Of a stretch of 64,000 bases of DNA, positions 1-12,500 are shown piece after piece. Under the pieces are notes generated by a model. The model was given only the letters and a program-made list of their open reading frames with translations. It searched no databases and was not told the DNA's origin. The DNA lies in the NCBI GenBank assembly GCA_964036045.1, contig OZ038399.1, forward strand, positions 24,856,221 to 24,920,220, given 5' to 3'. The translations under genes and the position numbers were made by a program. The DNA is from Eutreptiella sp. 'Long Island Sound 2002' (taxonomy: Eukaryota; Euglenozoa; Euglenophyceae; Eutreptiales; Eutreptiaceae). Numbering within the stretch: position 1 is the first letter of the stretch; each line of letters starts with the position of its first letter.

Positions 1-2210
1 TGTTGCCAAGCAAAAACTCCAGGGATAGTGGTTTTTGGGTTTTTTTGTTGTAAATGGTACCCCCCACCCCACCCCTCCTCCACAGGGTCCAAAAACTTTA
101 GGGGGCGTTGGGGTTAGGATTTGAGTTTGAATGCCCCCTGTGCCACCCGGTTCCCAAGTTAGGGTTGGGAGCCACTTTGCAGAAGGGCCTGCCGAAAACT
201 GTTTCCCCCATGACACATGGCTCATCGTGATGAGCGCCACCACGCAATGATTTTCGGTGTTTGTTGGGGAACCCCCCCCCAAAAAAAAACCTTTCGACCA
301 ATAGTTGGGGCTTCTGATGATGGACGACAGTCGCAAACCCAAACCCCCAATGTAGCCCTATCTCAGCCAGGTACACAACAGATAGATCAGTGCCGCACAT
401 GTAGGATGAAGATACCATTCCACTTGGGGGACTTGCCGGACATCAATGCTACACCAATGGATGACAAAAGAGGGGACAGCCCTGTACAGTGATGGTAGCA
501 AACTGGAGGTTCCTTCACTGGAGGGACATGGAGGGACAGGTGGACAGGGCTGGTGTAGCGCTGTCCTGTGGGTGGTCTTGTGCGCAAGAGTCTCCACACT
601 ACAGGTCCCCAAATCACCCATGGAGTGCTTATTTTAGCCCCTGGAGGGTCAAGTGGTCACACCAAAGATTGGATTATACCGGCCAAAATTGCTGCGCATT
701 TTGGGGCCCCTAGACCGAGTTATGGCCATTTTAGTCACCCCGCCAATTGGCGGCAATGATTTTTTCAATACACGCACGCGGCGCGACATGCAAAAAAGTT
801 TCATTTTTTTGCCGGGAGCGAATCTGGGTGGATTCGGCTTGCTTAGAAATGTAGGAAAAAGTACTTTTGAAAGTATGGGACAAGCTGGGGTGTTCCCCGA
901 ATTATGGCCATTTTAGTCACCCGGCCAGGGGAAGTTTGTAAGACGAAAACGGCCCGAAATGGCAATAAATGGCGATTTCCGGAGAAGGTGGGAGAGGGTT
1001 GGGAGAGGGCCGTGAGAGGGTGGGAGGGTTGGGAGAGGGTGGGAGTGGGTTGGCAGAGGGTGGGAGAGGGTGGAAGAGGGTTGGGAGAAGGTTGGGAGAG
1101 GGTGGGGGAGGGTGGGAGAGGGTTGGGAGAGGGTTGGGAGAGGGTGGGAGAGGGCAGGGAGAGGGTGGGAGAGGGTGGGAGAGAGTGGGAGAGGGTTTGG
1201 AGAGGGTGGGAGAGGGTTTGGAGACGGTGGGAGAGGCTTGGGAGAGGGGTGGGAGAGGGTGGGGGAGGGTGGGAGAGGGTTGGGAGAGGGTGGGAGAGGG
1301 TGGGAGAGGGTGGGAGAGGGTTGGGAGAGGGTTGGGAGAGGGTGGGACGGGTTCATCGTGGTTTTTTCAAAGTAGCAGCGTGAGGTTCTTCAGGATGCTT
1401 TTGGCACCGTGTCTCCCAGATCCCAAGACCAACAGCACTTGGGACACCGCGCCTTGCTCTCTGCATCGAGTTTGAAGACCCCCAAGGGGGGAAAACCGGT
1501 GAAGATGCTTGTGCTTTGCCTTGAACACGCTTTGTGCAAGCTCAACCCGTCATGTGCCTTGTCACTGTCCATCTAACTTTGGGGTTTCATTTGGGAGCTA
1601 AACATTGGCATTTCGGTTGTATATCCCACCGAAATTCTTCCGATTTTAGTAAAAGAATTGGGACACTAAGATAGAATAGTTTCCTTGTACTGATATACTG
1701 ATCTCAGTCCAGAGCGCACACAAACTCCATTGTGGCAATGTGTTGTAGCATTTGTCTACTTCCCATTGAAGAATGCAATCCTTGAGCACATTAAGGGGCA
1801 ACAACTGTAAAAAATGATGGTTTAGTGCAACACAAATCACGACTGAGATAAGTCTTCGATGGTCTTTGATGACCAGTGCTGATGGCAAGCTAGTAATGCC
1901 TCAATTCCTAAAAGAACATCGTCACGTGCAGCCCCACAGACTTCGGTTTATATACGTTCTTCATGAGCCTTGGAGCCCCCATAACACACCGCTTCACAAC
2001 GTGAACGGAGTCCGGAAAGCTTATCACACTTGACGAAATGCCTCTTGTATGATAAAAAAGACTTGCACCTAAGGGCGCATGTGGTTGTGCGTGTGCTGTC
2101 CGGTGCCTCCAATCCCCAATGTATTCTTGCAGCAACACCGACCCACACAATCCTGTAGGTTCTTTACCATGCTATTTTCCGCACGCTGTGGCGTTTTCTA
2201 ACTTCGACCC
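1..2210. other. Intergenic region upstream of the JmjC gene
   Basis: No convincing gene is visible. Short open frames occur on both strands without recognisable domains. The stretch holds a direct repeat of about 26 bp (around 720-745 and 902-927, both containing TATGGCCATTTTAGTCACC) and the G-rich minisatellite at 981-1349. The last few hundred bases before 2211 presumably contain the promoter and 5' UTR of the JmjC gene, but I see no clear core promoter element. Confidence 0.6.
981..1349. repeat. G-rich 10/11-bp minisatellite
   Basis: About 35 head-to-tail units of the form GGGAGAGGGT or GGGAGAGGGTT, with occasional variants such as GGGGGAGGGT, GGCAGAGGGT and GTTTGGAGAGG. Mixing 10- and 11-bp units keeps all three forward frames open, so the long Gly/Glu/Trp/Arg-rich frames here are artefacts. 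Regularly spaced G3 runs on the plus strand could form G-quadruplexes. Confidence 0.93.
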
Positions 2211-3527
2211 ATGTCGTCAACTCCGCAGACTGATGAGCCTACAGAGCGGCCACCTTCACATGATGAACCTACAGAGCGGCTACCTCCATATGAAGTGGGA
2301 TCATTGGAGTGTCACTCACGTCCCTTGTGGTTGCCATGTGCCTTTGCCTTGCCAGTCGCCGTTTCGATACTTTCATATTTGGTACTTGAATACACGAACA
2401 CTGGCCGCCTGATAAACTTTCAATTGCAAGAGTACTGGCACGCCTTGTGGTTGCCCAACACCCGTTATGATTTTTCGGAGGCCTTCGTCGAAGATGGAGA
2501 AGGAGCAGCACCGGCCCCGTACACAAGTTCGTATTTTGAGGATTGGCAGTCTCCCACAAGGGAGACAGGAACCATTGACCGCTTGGAATACCCACCCAAG
2601 GACCTCAACTTTTTCTTAGACTACGTTACCCAGTCTCGGCCTGTCATTTTCACTCGGGCAATGGAAGACTGGCCGGCCCTAAAAAAGTGGACCAACGAAT
2701 ACCTTTTACAAACAATGGGGGATAGCCCGGTTGAGGTGGACCTTAGCCCGAACCAGCTGTATCACCAGCCAACCGAAGGCTACATCGTTCGGTCTACGAA
2801 AGAGTTGTGGCCTTTCTCGCGGTATTTGAAGCACCTTGAGAATCGGACAATGAGTAAGCAGAAATACTACGCCACGATTCAACAACAAGAAATGCACACC
2901 ACATTCAAAAACTTGGAACCGGATGTGCGCATCCCGGAGTTTCCCGTTCCGTTGCAGGTCAGCAACGTCAACATTTGGATTTCGGCGCAGGGCAAGAAGA
3001 GCCTTTTGCACTTCGATGTCTATGAGAATCTCCTTTGTCAAGTTGCAGGAGAGAAGACCCTTGTGTTGTATGATCCAATGCAACTCCCTTTGTTGTACCC
3101 GATGGACATGAAGGAGCGGGATTTTGTCTTCAAGGGCGACGATTTCAAGAGTTGCGGTGCAGGTATTTGCACGCGGGACCTCAACAACGAGGTCGACAAT
3201 TTCTCTCCCGTCAACGTCGCAAAACCCGACCTCAAGCGATACCCGTTGTTTGCCAAAGCCAAGCCCATCAACATCACCCTCAAGGCAGGGGAAATGCTGT
3301 ATCTGCCATCATTTTGGTGGCACAGTGTCACATCCACAGCGGATTCACAGAACCGCAACATTGCCGTCAACATTTGGTATCACCCGCATTCCCGCATCTT
3401 TGCCCACACATTTTTGGCGATGCGGGATGCCATCATGCCGTACGACCAAGACGACGTCCCGGAACACATGATGCCCAAGGAAAAGGGCACTCCAAAGGAA
3501 GGTGCCGTGGCGGAAGACGGGGAATGA
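2211..3527 (+). CDS. Membrane-anchored JmjC/cupin-8 family oxygenase
   Basis: The 438-residue frame reads as a cupin-8/JmjC domain protein of the JMJD7/TYW5-like group, which are Fe(II)- and 2-oxoglutarate-dependent oxygenases that hydroxylate protein or RNA substrates. Visible iron ligands are H267 and D269 in LLHFDVYENLLCQV and the distal H371 in FWWHSV. The HxD strand is followed by GEKTLVLYDP and the domain ends near AVNIWYHP. The N-terminus has a tandem ten-residue repeat (DEPTERPPSH, DEPTERLPPY) and then one hydrophobic segment at about residues 39-60, so the enzyme is probably a type II membrane protein with a lumenal or exterior catalytic domain. ATG 2211 is chosen because a TAA lies in frame four codons upstream (2199). 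An upstream exon cannot be excluded. The substrate is unknown. Confidence 0.88.
   Translation: MSSTPQTDEPTERPPSHDEPTERLPPYEVGSLECHSRPLWLPCAFALPVAVSILSYLVLEYTNTGRLINFQLQEYWHALWLPNTRYDFSEAFVEDGEGAAPAPYTSSYFEDWQSPTRETGTIDRLEYPPKDLNFFLDYVTQSRPVIFTRAMEDWPALKKWTNEYLLQTMGDSPVEVDLSPNQLYHQPTEGYIVRSTKELWPFSRYLKHLENRTMSKQKYYATIQQQEMHTTFKNLEPDVRIPEFPVPLQVSNVNIWISAQGKKSLLHFDVYENLLCQVAGEKTLVLYDPMQLPLLYPMDMKERDFVFKGDDFKSCGAGICTRDLNNEVDNFSPVNVAKPDLKRYPLFAKAKPINITLKAGEMLYLPSFWWHSVTSTADSQNRNIAVNIWYHPHSRIFAHTFLAMRDAIMPYDQDDVPEHMMPKEKGTPKEGAVAEDGE
2230..2290 (+). repeat. 30-bp in-frame tandem duplication in the JmjC gene
   Basis: Two adjacent copies of GATGARCCTACAGAGCGG plus 12 more bases encode the DEPTER decapeptide twice. 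They lie in the hydrophilic N-terminal segment before the membrane span. Confidence 0.8.
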
Positions 3528-5582
3528 AAAGAGCTTCGACGCTTGCCTGCTCCACTTGATTGACTTTGTATTTGAAGGCCGGGGAATGATTTTTTTAGGG
3601 GGCATTGAGGGCGGGGGTTTGAGGAAATGTCTAAACGAGCAGTACGACAATTTCATCCATTTTGCACATCGCTTCACAATGCTTCAGCCAACAATCTTGA
3701 CCCTCTTACACCCAAGTTTGGAGCGACCAGCAATGACAAAAAGGTTATTTTCCCCTCATGCATCACCAATGTCATTCACCACATGACCACCTGACCACTC
3801 TGCGATGCCATGCTTAGCATCAACTCATGCAAGCGTTACCAAAGAATGAGCCTCGCTACTCGCTGGCATTGGTGTTGTGAAGGGCGCAAGGATTTGGGTA
3901 CACCAATGGTGTCCGCTCGTCTTTGGGAACGCGACATTTTGGTCTTTGCATGCACTTGCACTTCCACACACCCCACTATTCTGCCTTGGCCCGCCGAGTT
4001 CCTCCCAATTTGGGGGAGGAGTGTTGCACCATGCAGAAAGCGAATACATGCAGGAGCTGTTGCTTATGACATGATTTCATCTGTAAATCTGACGGGACTG
4101 CTGTATGCTCAATGATTTTGCATCTGACCCTGGTCATGCATGCCCTTGGACACTGTTGTAGATAGCATCGCAAGGACCCACGAACACTTGCAGTGTGAAT
4201 CATGATTGCCTCCCACCCTCCCATCTCGACGAAGCAATAGCGGAGTTGGTGCTTGCTACACCACCAGCTTAGCACCTGATGGTCTGGGCCACTGCCGATC
4301 CCAGGTTGCGGTAGTGGTTTTCATGCTGGAAGAGCTGTGAATTAGCCTCTTAGAGCTCCACCGCCTCACGGCACGGGTAAGTCCCACCCAATGGAGCCGT
4401 GCCTGTGCCTGTACTGGAGTGTCTAACCCCATCCCGCATCCATGCACTCCGATGGCAAATGGGGCTGTTTATTGGTTTTATGGGCCAGAAAGATTTTGAA
4501 TCAGCGCCAACCGCGCTACAGTGACATTATATCTTGGACAAGCAAACCCCCGGACTGGACCAAGACCCATCCAAAACAACAAAACACTACTTTGACAGGT
4601 TTGAAAGCTACTACAACGCGTAGTGAAGGGGTGAAGGGCTGGTCACTAAATCGGGTTGATGGCTTGGTTGTGCTCCAAAATTGTGCTACTTTTGTGGTCT
4701 ATCCCTCACCAACAACTGTGGTGCTCCCCTTCCCCCCGCCCAACCACCAAAAGAAATTTATCTACATCCAGTGTCGCATGTAACATAGTACGCGACCGAT
4801 AAATGAAGGCAAGGATCGAGGGAGGGTGCAGGCATGTTGACACACGAACACGCCTTAAGGTGCGCGAGGGAGCTTACCGAGACATGTGTACATATCGCGC
4901 CTGTTTTGTCACTGTGACTCTAAGATGATTCTGTGAACAGCTTTGTTGCCTGGGTGCCTTTGGTGAACTAAGTAAGTCACCCTGTCGGATCATTTTTTGT
5001 TTCCCTGTTGTGCATTATGGTGGACAAATGTGGCTTGGGGTGCCGAAGTGTGGCCAAGCAACATGCTGCGGATGATGTTGTTGTTGCTCTGCCTTGAGAC
5101 TGAAACACCATCCCCCCCGCCCCGCCCCCCGTGGCCACAGCAGCCCTACGTTTGGCTACCACTTGGTATCACCAAGAGAACAAAGGGACACACCCATAGC
5201 ACCAATTGATTGCCTTGTAGAATGCGTTTCTAATCCAAGCTCGAGCAGCAAGCCCTCAACTGTGTTTTTGTATGGTAGATGATCTCTTGCTTGATTGTTT
5301 ACTTGGGCTACCGCAAGCTGTTGAGCCTTTTGATTTTTGTTTCCTTGATTTTACTGACACACACCTTTAGTATTTGCATTCGACCCACAGACCAAGAGAT
5401 TGAGCCTGATGCTTAAGATTCCCGTGGGTATGCACAGAGAGAAGTTTCCCACATGTTGTCACTCTGTGTGTGTGGATGCTTGGTGTAGCAGCTGCAACCT
5501 CACAGAGGAGACGTCATACCAAGGGTGCTCGCTGATGGAGAGGGGGATTTCTGCACCATATCCCCCCATGCGCTCACTCACG

Positions 5583-5687
5583 TGTGTGTCAGTAGTTGTA
5601 TGTGTTGCACGCAAGCCACGCTCTTGTCCAAGCTACAGTAGGCGTAGGGACCGCATTAATTTGGGACTTTTGCGTAGCTAGGACAAG
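5583..5687 (+). repeat. 65-bp palindromic element, copy 1, with shared left flank
   Basis: The core (5623-5687) starts CTTGTCCAAGCTAC and ends GTAGCTAGGACAAG, an inverted pair matching at 13 of 14 positions around an AGTAGGCGTAGGGACCG centre. About 40 bp of left flank (GTGTGTCAGTAGTTGTATGT... up to the element) recur almost unchanged before the copy at 8847, so the mobile or duplicated unit is about 105 bp. Confidence 0.75.
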
Positions 5688-8477
5688 GGAGGGCCGGGGT
5701 ATGTGAGAAAATGTGTGTACATGTCAGTGCCGAGCCTTGGTGCCGAGGTGCCCAGCATGTGCCGACGAGGACTTTTTGACACCCTTTCCTTGGGTAGAGT
5801 GCAAGGGAGCAGCGCGTGTACATCCCCTCTGGCCCATAGGGCGACAAACGAGCGATGGATGCAGTTGTGGTGAAGGAGGGGTGCATCAAAAATGTAGGGC
5901 TAAGGCGTGCGGGGCGAAGGTAGGGGTTGCTGGTGGCGGATTTAGATTTGGATTTGGTGGCCGATCCTAAGGCTCACAGGAGGCCTCAGGGGTGCGCAAT
6001 GGCGTCCCTGACAACACTGCATATTGGCCGGCCATGCTGTACGAGATGCACTCCCCGGGCCCTCGACGGACCCTCCCATGCTCACGCCCTTGGGTGTCCC
6101 TAGGGCCGTTGGCTGCACAGGGTCACACTCCGCTTGGCCCATGGGGTGCTCTTGGTGCCCAGCTATGAACCCCACCTTCGCGCGTGCTCCGGCACCGGAC
6201 CTCCACTCCCTGATCCGCCTGCTCCCTGCCTCAGTGGTGTGTGTATGGGGGGGGGGCGATCCGCTTGGGGCATTGCCCCGGGGGGGAGGGGAGGTCTCAG
6301 TTTCTTGTTGTATGTGAACTCAGTGACATGTCGACAGAGTAGGTCCAATAGATGCAGCTTAGTGGTGGTTCACAACGTACCGCTGCGCCCTATTGCTTCA
6401 TTGTGCGTGTTGGTGGATGGTCCACTGGCATCTGTATGTCCCTCTTGTGACAGAAAGGTACCTCTGGTCTTATAGGCCACTACCGAGCCAATTTTCTTTC
6501 TGGGCTTTGTGCTGCCTGCCGCTGGTGCATACGTGCAATAACTGAGCACTCCTCCGGGCGGGGGCTACCACGCCTTGCCCCCACATTCCTCCTGCTGAGG
6601 AATGGGGGAGGGGGCTGAGGAGCAGAGCGGAGGGACAGAATCCCCCTCCTTGTGTACACCAGAAAAGCCGGAGGGACAGGTGCCCCATCCTTGTGCACAC
6701 CAGCAGGCCCTTTTTTGGCCCTTGAAATTCCAAAATCAGAATTATGTGATGGCATTTTTTTTGCCATTTTTGACAGGTTTCTGAACCTCGGTCCGCCACT
6801 TGCGGCACTTGTTCCCGGCCACCGTGGTTGAGTTTCTTGCTCAAACTTTGTGTGATTGTATTGTATGTGCTCATAGGTATCAAAATTCTGGTTGAATCCA
6901 AACCACCACGATAGAGTTCTTCTTGTTGGCCAAAACACGCATGCTTGTTGCTTGTTGCTACTGCTGCTTGCTAGAACGCGTACCTCCACCCTTGACCTTA
7001 AAGAGGGTTATAACACCTTACTGGTTCCACCAACTCGGTGACCCTAACCCCGACCCTGACCTAGCCTAGAAAATGCTGGAAAACACCGAAACAGATCACA
7101 GAGGCCAAGTCCCTCCTCCCACTGAGCAAGTAGCACTGAAATGTTTGAAAAGACAGACTGGCCTTTGCTCAGGTATTCAGTGCTCAGTTTCTGCACACTG
7201 ATTTAGTATCGGAATTCTGGTGACTTTACATCTGATGAAGAGGCTTTCCAGGTGGTCACTTGTCAGAGTTGAAGGGCTTGATACACCGTGCAATCTTCAA
7301 GACCCTGGCAAGAGCCCCGCCCCATATCCCAATTTAGGCATGTTGCTCAGAGAATGTGTTGTGGGGCTATCATATTTGTCTGCACCAAAAACTGGACGTT
7401 GTACTGCGCGCCAGGAAAAGTTGAGCTTGTGTGTTTTGCCGCCTGGTCTGTGGTTGCAGGCCTGGGAGCGTATCCTCTCTCCTGCGAAAGGGTACAATAC
7501 TTGCGGAGTAACAATCACAGAGATATTCACGTCTGTGGGAGAAAAGATGAGTCATCAAATTATTTTGCTGCGTTGTGTACAGAAGACCGCCTAGAATTTG
7601 ACAAGGTGAGATGAAGCAAGACAAGTATCGAGTCTAGACAAAATAATTGTCACATTTTTGTGGGATGTGTGGGCACTGTCGGTGACAGAGCCTTTACAAA
7701 CTGACGTCATTCTGTGTGTCAGTCGACTTCTCTCAACAGTCGTTTTCAACTGATTTTCTTCTTTCATTGCGGAATTCGCCAGAAGCGGTGCCTGTTGATG
7801 CATGTCAGCAACTATGCAACAACATGCAACAGTTGGTCATACCAGAGGCGCAATGAGCTCTACCAGAAGCAGTCACCGCAGACATCATGGGTATTTGGCC
7901 ACAAACCTCCGGCACAATTTGCTGTTTTCGGGCTGCATAGTCTCCACAGTCTTGTCCAATGATCAGCCCCCGATTAAGCGGCGCTTTTGTGCCTTAAGAC
8001 GCTGTATAACAACCACCCGCTGGTCCAAGGGTGAAACATTGCTGGTTGTTGCGCAGGGGGGGGGGGGGTATGAAGCAATACAGCAACAAAACAGAGAAAC
8101 TTAGCTTCCGGACCCAAAATTCTGACCCCTGAATGTCAGCAGGCTCAAGTGACTCCGCTTGCATCTGCAGGGCGACACTGTCCATTGTTAGTGTTGTCCC
8201 TCCTGTTTGTGCACAGAATCGCTTCTTCTTCTGTTGTCGACAGAGCTGCCATGCCCTGCCCTGCACGTTTGACGTGCGGTGCTTCAGAGCATCGTAATGA
8301 CGGCCATCACAGGCTGAACGTCATCAAGAAACAGCTTGACGATCTGGGCGGCGCTAATGTGGTCGGAAGATTGCTTCGTGAGTATCGATTGCTAAATGGT
8401 ATTGAGCTGGTGTCAGTACAGGATAGATGACGCGAACCCCAGCAGTAGGATAGGTGACGAATTTACCCCCCCCCCCC

Positions 8478-8515
8478 CTTGTATAAGCTACGCACTTGTC
8501 CAAGCTACAGTAGGC
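8478..8515 (+). repeat. 65-bp palindromic element, rearranged ends
   Basis: After a C-run, the right-end sequence CTTGTATAAGCTACGC and the left-end sequence CTTGTCCAAGCTACAG lie directly side by side. The centre of the element is missing. This looks like a junction or deletion product. Confidence 0.6.
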
Positions 8516-8592
8516 TCCGCCGCGTGATACTTGTTGATTGAGGGCATAGGTCTGTCGGTGGGGACCTAATGCTGAACTTTCCACTGTTCTAT

Positions 8593-8634
8593 GGCCAAGC
8601 TACAGTAGGCGTAGGGACCGTAATAATTTTGTAC
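8593..8634 (+). repeat. 65-bp palindromic element, left half
   Basis: CCAAGCTACAGTAGGCGTAG and the following GGGACCGTAATAATTTTGTAC match the left and central part of the element. The right terminus is absent. Confidence 0.6.
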
Positions 8635-8804
8635 GTAATCAATTCTGTACGAAATGTAGTGTGGCCACATAAGACATGGGTTTGTTGTCACATTTGCCAA
8701 TTTCAGCACATGTGGCCCCCTGCTGGAGCACCAGGAATTATTTTTTCAGTCTGATGCATCCCATAGGTCCTGAATTGCTAATTTCAGCACATGTGGCCTG
8801 CGCA

Positions 8805-8911
8805 TGTGTGTGTCGGCAGTTGTATGTGTTGCGTGCAAGCCACGCCCATGTCCAAGCTACAGTAGGCGTGGGGACCGTAATATTTGTGTACATTGGCGTA
8901 GCTTATACAAG
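8805..8911 (+). repeat. 65-bp palindromic element, copy 2, ending in a G-run
   Basis: The core is 8847-8911, from CATGTCCAAGCTACAG to GCGTAGCTTATACAAG, followed directly by a run of about 11 G. The left flank from 8805 matches the flank of the copy at 5583. Confidence 0.75.
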
Positions 8912-9534
8912 GGGGGGGGGTAAGAAGCCACGGTTAACAGCAGAGGGCAAGCGCTTGACGCGCTATGCGCGCACTGTCTGCTTTTTTTTTTCTCACAAAA
9001 GTCATTGTTGCTCCCTGTCCAGCCGTTGGTTATCAACCATGGGCGAGCCGCCAGCACGTGCTGGCCAACTGCTTGTGATCACCAGTTGCTTTGTGTTAAA
9101 ACCTCAGCTTTTGAAGGGGTCCCAGTGATCGTTGGAATTGGGTATAATTGGTGTGGTCTCACATGGGTTGCTGAGTAGAAAAGGGATTTGTTTGCTCTGG
9201 TATAGTGTTAGGCAATCTGAAGACGTGTTTGCTGGGCTACCCAAATGCACAACACTCAGGACCGTCTTCATGTGTGCCTTGTCCGGCGTTGTCCAAAGCA
9301 TCGCAAGATTGGCTGTTGTCATTGTTTGGTTTGGGGCAGGGGGGGGGGCTACGCGCCTCCTGCGCAGCCGCGGCGATGCTGCCATCATTGGCATCAAGCA
9401 TGAGTGATCCACCTTCACTGAGCTCCGCGCCCTGCATCAGGGACTGCATTTCTGTCACAGCGAAGGCAGATATGTGGCAATGTCACTGACTTCCGATCAT
9501 TCGCTGTGCGACGTCTTGCAATATCACTCCGTTT

Positions 9535-12500
9535 TTGGGTATCTTTATCCAAAATGCGCTGTCGCTTCCTCGTGCACGTGCGGGACGGGGCTCGTTGCTT
9601 TATGCAGGTCAGCGAGGTCTGGCTTCCTTCGATGGCTACTTTTACATCAATCTGGCGAATCGGAGGGACCGGCGTACGCACATCGAGTCCCTCCTCAAGA
9701 AATACGGGGTCCCTGAGGCTCTGGTGCGCCGTGTGGATGCGGTCCGGCAGCCTCACAATGGGCATTTGGGATGTGTGCAGAGCCACATCAAAGCACTGGC
9801 GATGGCAAAGGCTGCAGGTGTGGGCGGCACAGGGAGAAGCGCATGACGCAGTCGCATGCGCGGTGCAGCTATTGGAGCTTGCGAAGTAGCCTGGGGACTG
9901 GGTCACGCTCAATGAGCAAGGGCAGGATCATGCGGGTTATTGGACACACATCATCGTGGCCTTGTTTCGGTGGTGGTGGCACCGCCGCTGCTTATGTTTG
10001 CCCCCCCTAAGCCCGCCGGCCAATGGCAATGTGACACCAACAGCAACCACCCCGAACTGTCTTGCAACCCCGTCCAACTGCCTTCCTACTCCTCGCACCC
10101 CTTTCCTTCCCTGAAGCAGAGGTCTCAACTCCCTCCTTTACTTCACATAAGTGTCTGAGATGGTGTGTCTCTATGTCCCTTGCCCCGCAGACAAAAGGTT
10201 GTACGCTCCCTGTGTGTGTCAGTAGAGTGCTCGGTGGCAGTTTGGGAAACAATCCTTTGGGCCAAGATGGGGCACAGACGGCACCATTCTGGGGGTAACT
10301 GGGGGCGTACATGTGCTTCCTGTTTTTTTTTGTTTGTTTTTGATGTCCCTGTGCGGTTTTGTGCGGTGGATTATCTAGCCATCTGTTGTATAGTTGCAAA
10401 AGGTGCGCACGGCACATGTTTGCTGCATGTGCAGGGGGCACAAAAACCTGCACTTTTGGTGTGAGTACAGATGCAGGGCGCACAAAAGTTGCGGAAAAGG
10501 CACCTCACGTGTGGCAGTTCAATCGAATGTTTTTTCGTCTTTGAACTCATGTTTACGAGCAGTGCGAGTACCTTCAAGTTTAGGAGACGGCAGGGGCTAG
10601 GTAGCCTGGGCTGGAGGAGGGAGTGATGTTTGGGGGTAAAGCATTGGGATGGATGGCCGGAACATTGATTTGGATGCCGGGCACGCTCCGGGCGCGCGCC
10701 GGGCAAACGTACCCTCACAAGGAGTGCCAATGGGAGGAGGACGAGAAGGAGGAGGAGGAGGGAAATGAGCAAGAGGACATTATGGGATTCTTTCGCATCT
10801 TTAATGATATTGATAATGCCAACGATAACGATAGTAGTCGGAGCAATAACAAAACAAAAAGAAACGCTCAACCACCTGCTATGCAGGAGCCGGATTTTGA
10901 TGCCTTTTCCTACCCGTAAACCACATTCCTTTTTATTTCTCAGGTCTGGCAAATGTTATGATATTTGAAGATGATTTTGATTTCACTGTGCCAAAGTCTG
11001 AGGTTGTTTCCCACGCCCTGAACCACAATGGAGTGTTGCGAACAATATGTGACTGCGCCCATGGCCTGTTAGAGGGTGCTATTCTGGGTATCTTGGGTGA
11101 TCCGAGAGGTTGGTGCCAAACTTTGTCTTGGTGGCTCCCTTTCTCCTGTCTGTGTCTATGATTGTGTGCTGCAGGCCTCTGTATCCCCTCTTGTTGACTG
11201 GCTCTGTGTCTCTTGCTGATTGCCTGTTGCTGGTTGCAGATGGCATTCCACGCACGCTGCTGGTGTATCGCCTCATGCCACCTCTGTCTCCTGCTTGCTG
11301 TTTGAGCCTCCTGCTTGCTGCCCGCATCCTGCCTATCACAGCATGCCTCCTGCCTTTTGTTAGCGTGCAACTTGTTGCTTGTTGCTTGCCGCTTGTGGCT
11401 TGCCTTTTGTTGCATCATTACCACATCTTGGTTGAAGACGAATTGTGAGATGAGCAACCTTGTCAGTGACTAGAAGCTTTTCCATTGTTCCTGCGACTGA
11501 AGTCTTCTTGCACCCTGCAGGTGGACGACACTCTCGACCGGGCGCTGACAGAACTTGACGACCGATGGGATGTGATTCACATTGGCATTAACCCAGAAAA
11601 GGTGGAGAAAAGCAAGATTGGTGTGCCTGCATGTTTCCTGTCAGTCATATTGGCATGGCCCCCCTCTCTTCAGATACCCCTCGCATTTAAGGTACCCCCC
11701 CGTAGGATTCCAGGGAACTCGGCATTTATTTGGTGAAATCGCCCAGCAACTACAACATGGCAATGCATTGTGGAACAACGAAGTTGCCGCACTGAAAGGT
11801 CTGCGCCAGTGTAGTAATGCATTTGCTGCAAACAAGTTGCGGATGCCATTTTGCTGCTGCAGCATCAGCAACAGCAACGGCGTCTTCAAATTTGGCAGCA
11901 GCAACAGCAGGAGCATCGCAGTCCTCACTGTGTTGCAGGGCGTCAAGCAAGTCATGGTCATCTCTGCTGTTCACCTCAACTCATCTACAGCGTTGCGTTC
12001 GACATCTCCATCAGATAAAGTGCCCAAAAATTAGGAGCATCCGATCCTTCCAACAAATCATCACGCAACAAAAAAGAATTCGGTTCAATGTCTGCTGTGT
12101 CTGAAATAGCAATTCAATTTTAGCATGGCAATCACTACATACAGACAATGTCAGCCCCCTCCTCATTTAAGGTACCCCCCACATTTAAGGTACCCCCCCT
12201 TTGGGACACTACACGTCCACAGTTCGGGGGTACCCAGGGTACCTTAACTGAAGGGGTTGAGGGGACCTAAGCCGCCAAGGTATACAGAACGCTAGGCGGT
12301 GTTCGATGTAAAACTCCCCGCCCCCTAAAAAGCAAAGCTACAGAAGGCATCCCAGGAACGTTGCGAGGCACTTGACAGTCGATACCAATCTACAGGTTGT
12401 GCTGCATATGAATGTCTGTGGATTCGCAGCCCAAAACACACGAAGCAATGCTGTGTTGCAAAGGACCGTGGCCCTTTGGTTTGGACATTGGTTTGGGCTT

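Larger units (their letters stand above)
3528..9534. other. Intergenic region between the JmjC and GT25 genes
   Basis: About 6 kb without a gene I can name. The small frames lack domains and usually overlap one another on several strands. The main structured content is the 65-bp palindromic element and its fragments (5623-5687, 8478-8515, 8593-8634, 8847-8911) and short homopolymer G/C runs. An open frame at 8149-8430 (93 residues, with LNVIKKQLDDLGGANVVGRLL near its end) looks more protein-like than its neighbours but I do not recognise it. Confidence 0.5.

Noticed and set aside
904-1475. Gly/Glu/Trp-rich frames across the G-rich minisatellite
   Set aside because: All three forward frames and the reverse are open because of the 10/11-bp period. 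This is low-complexity translation, not a protein.
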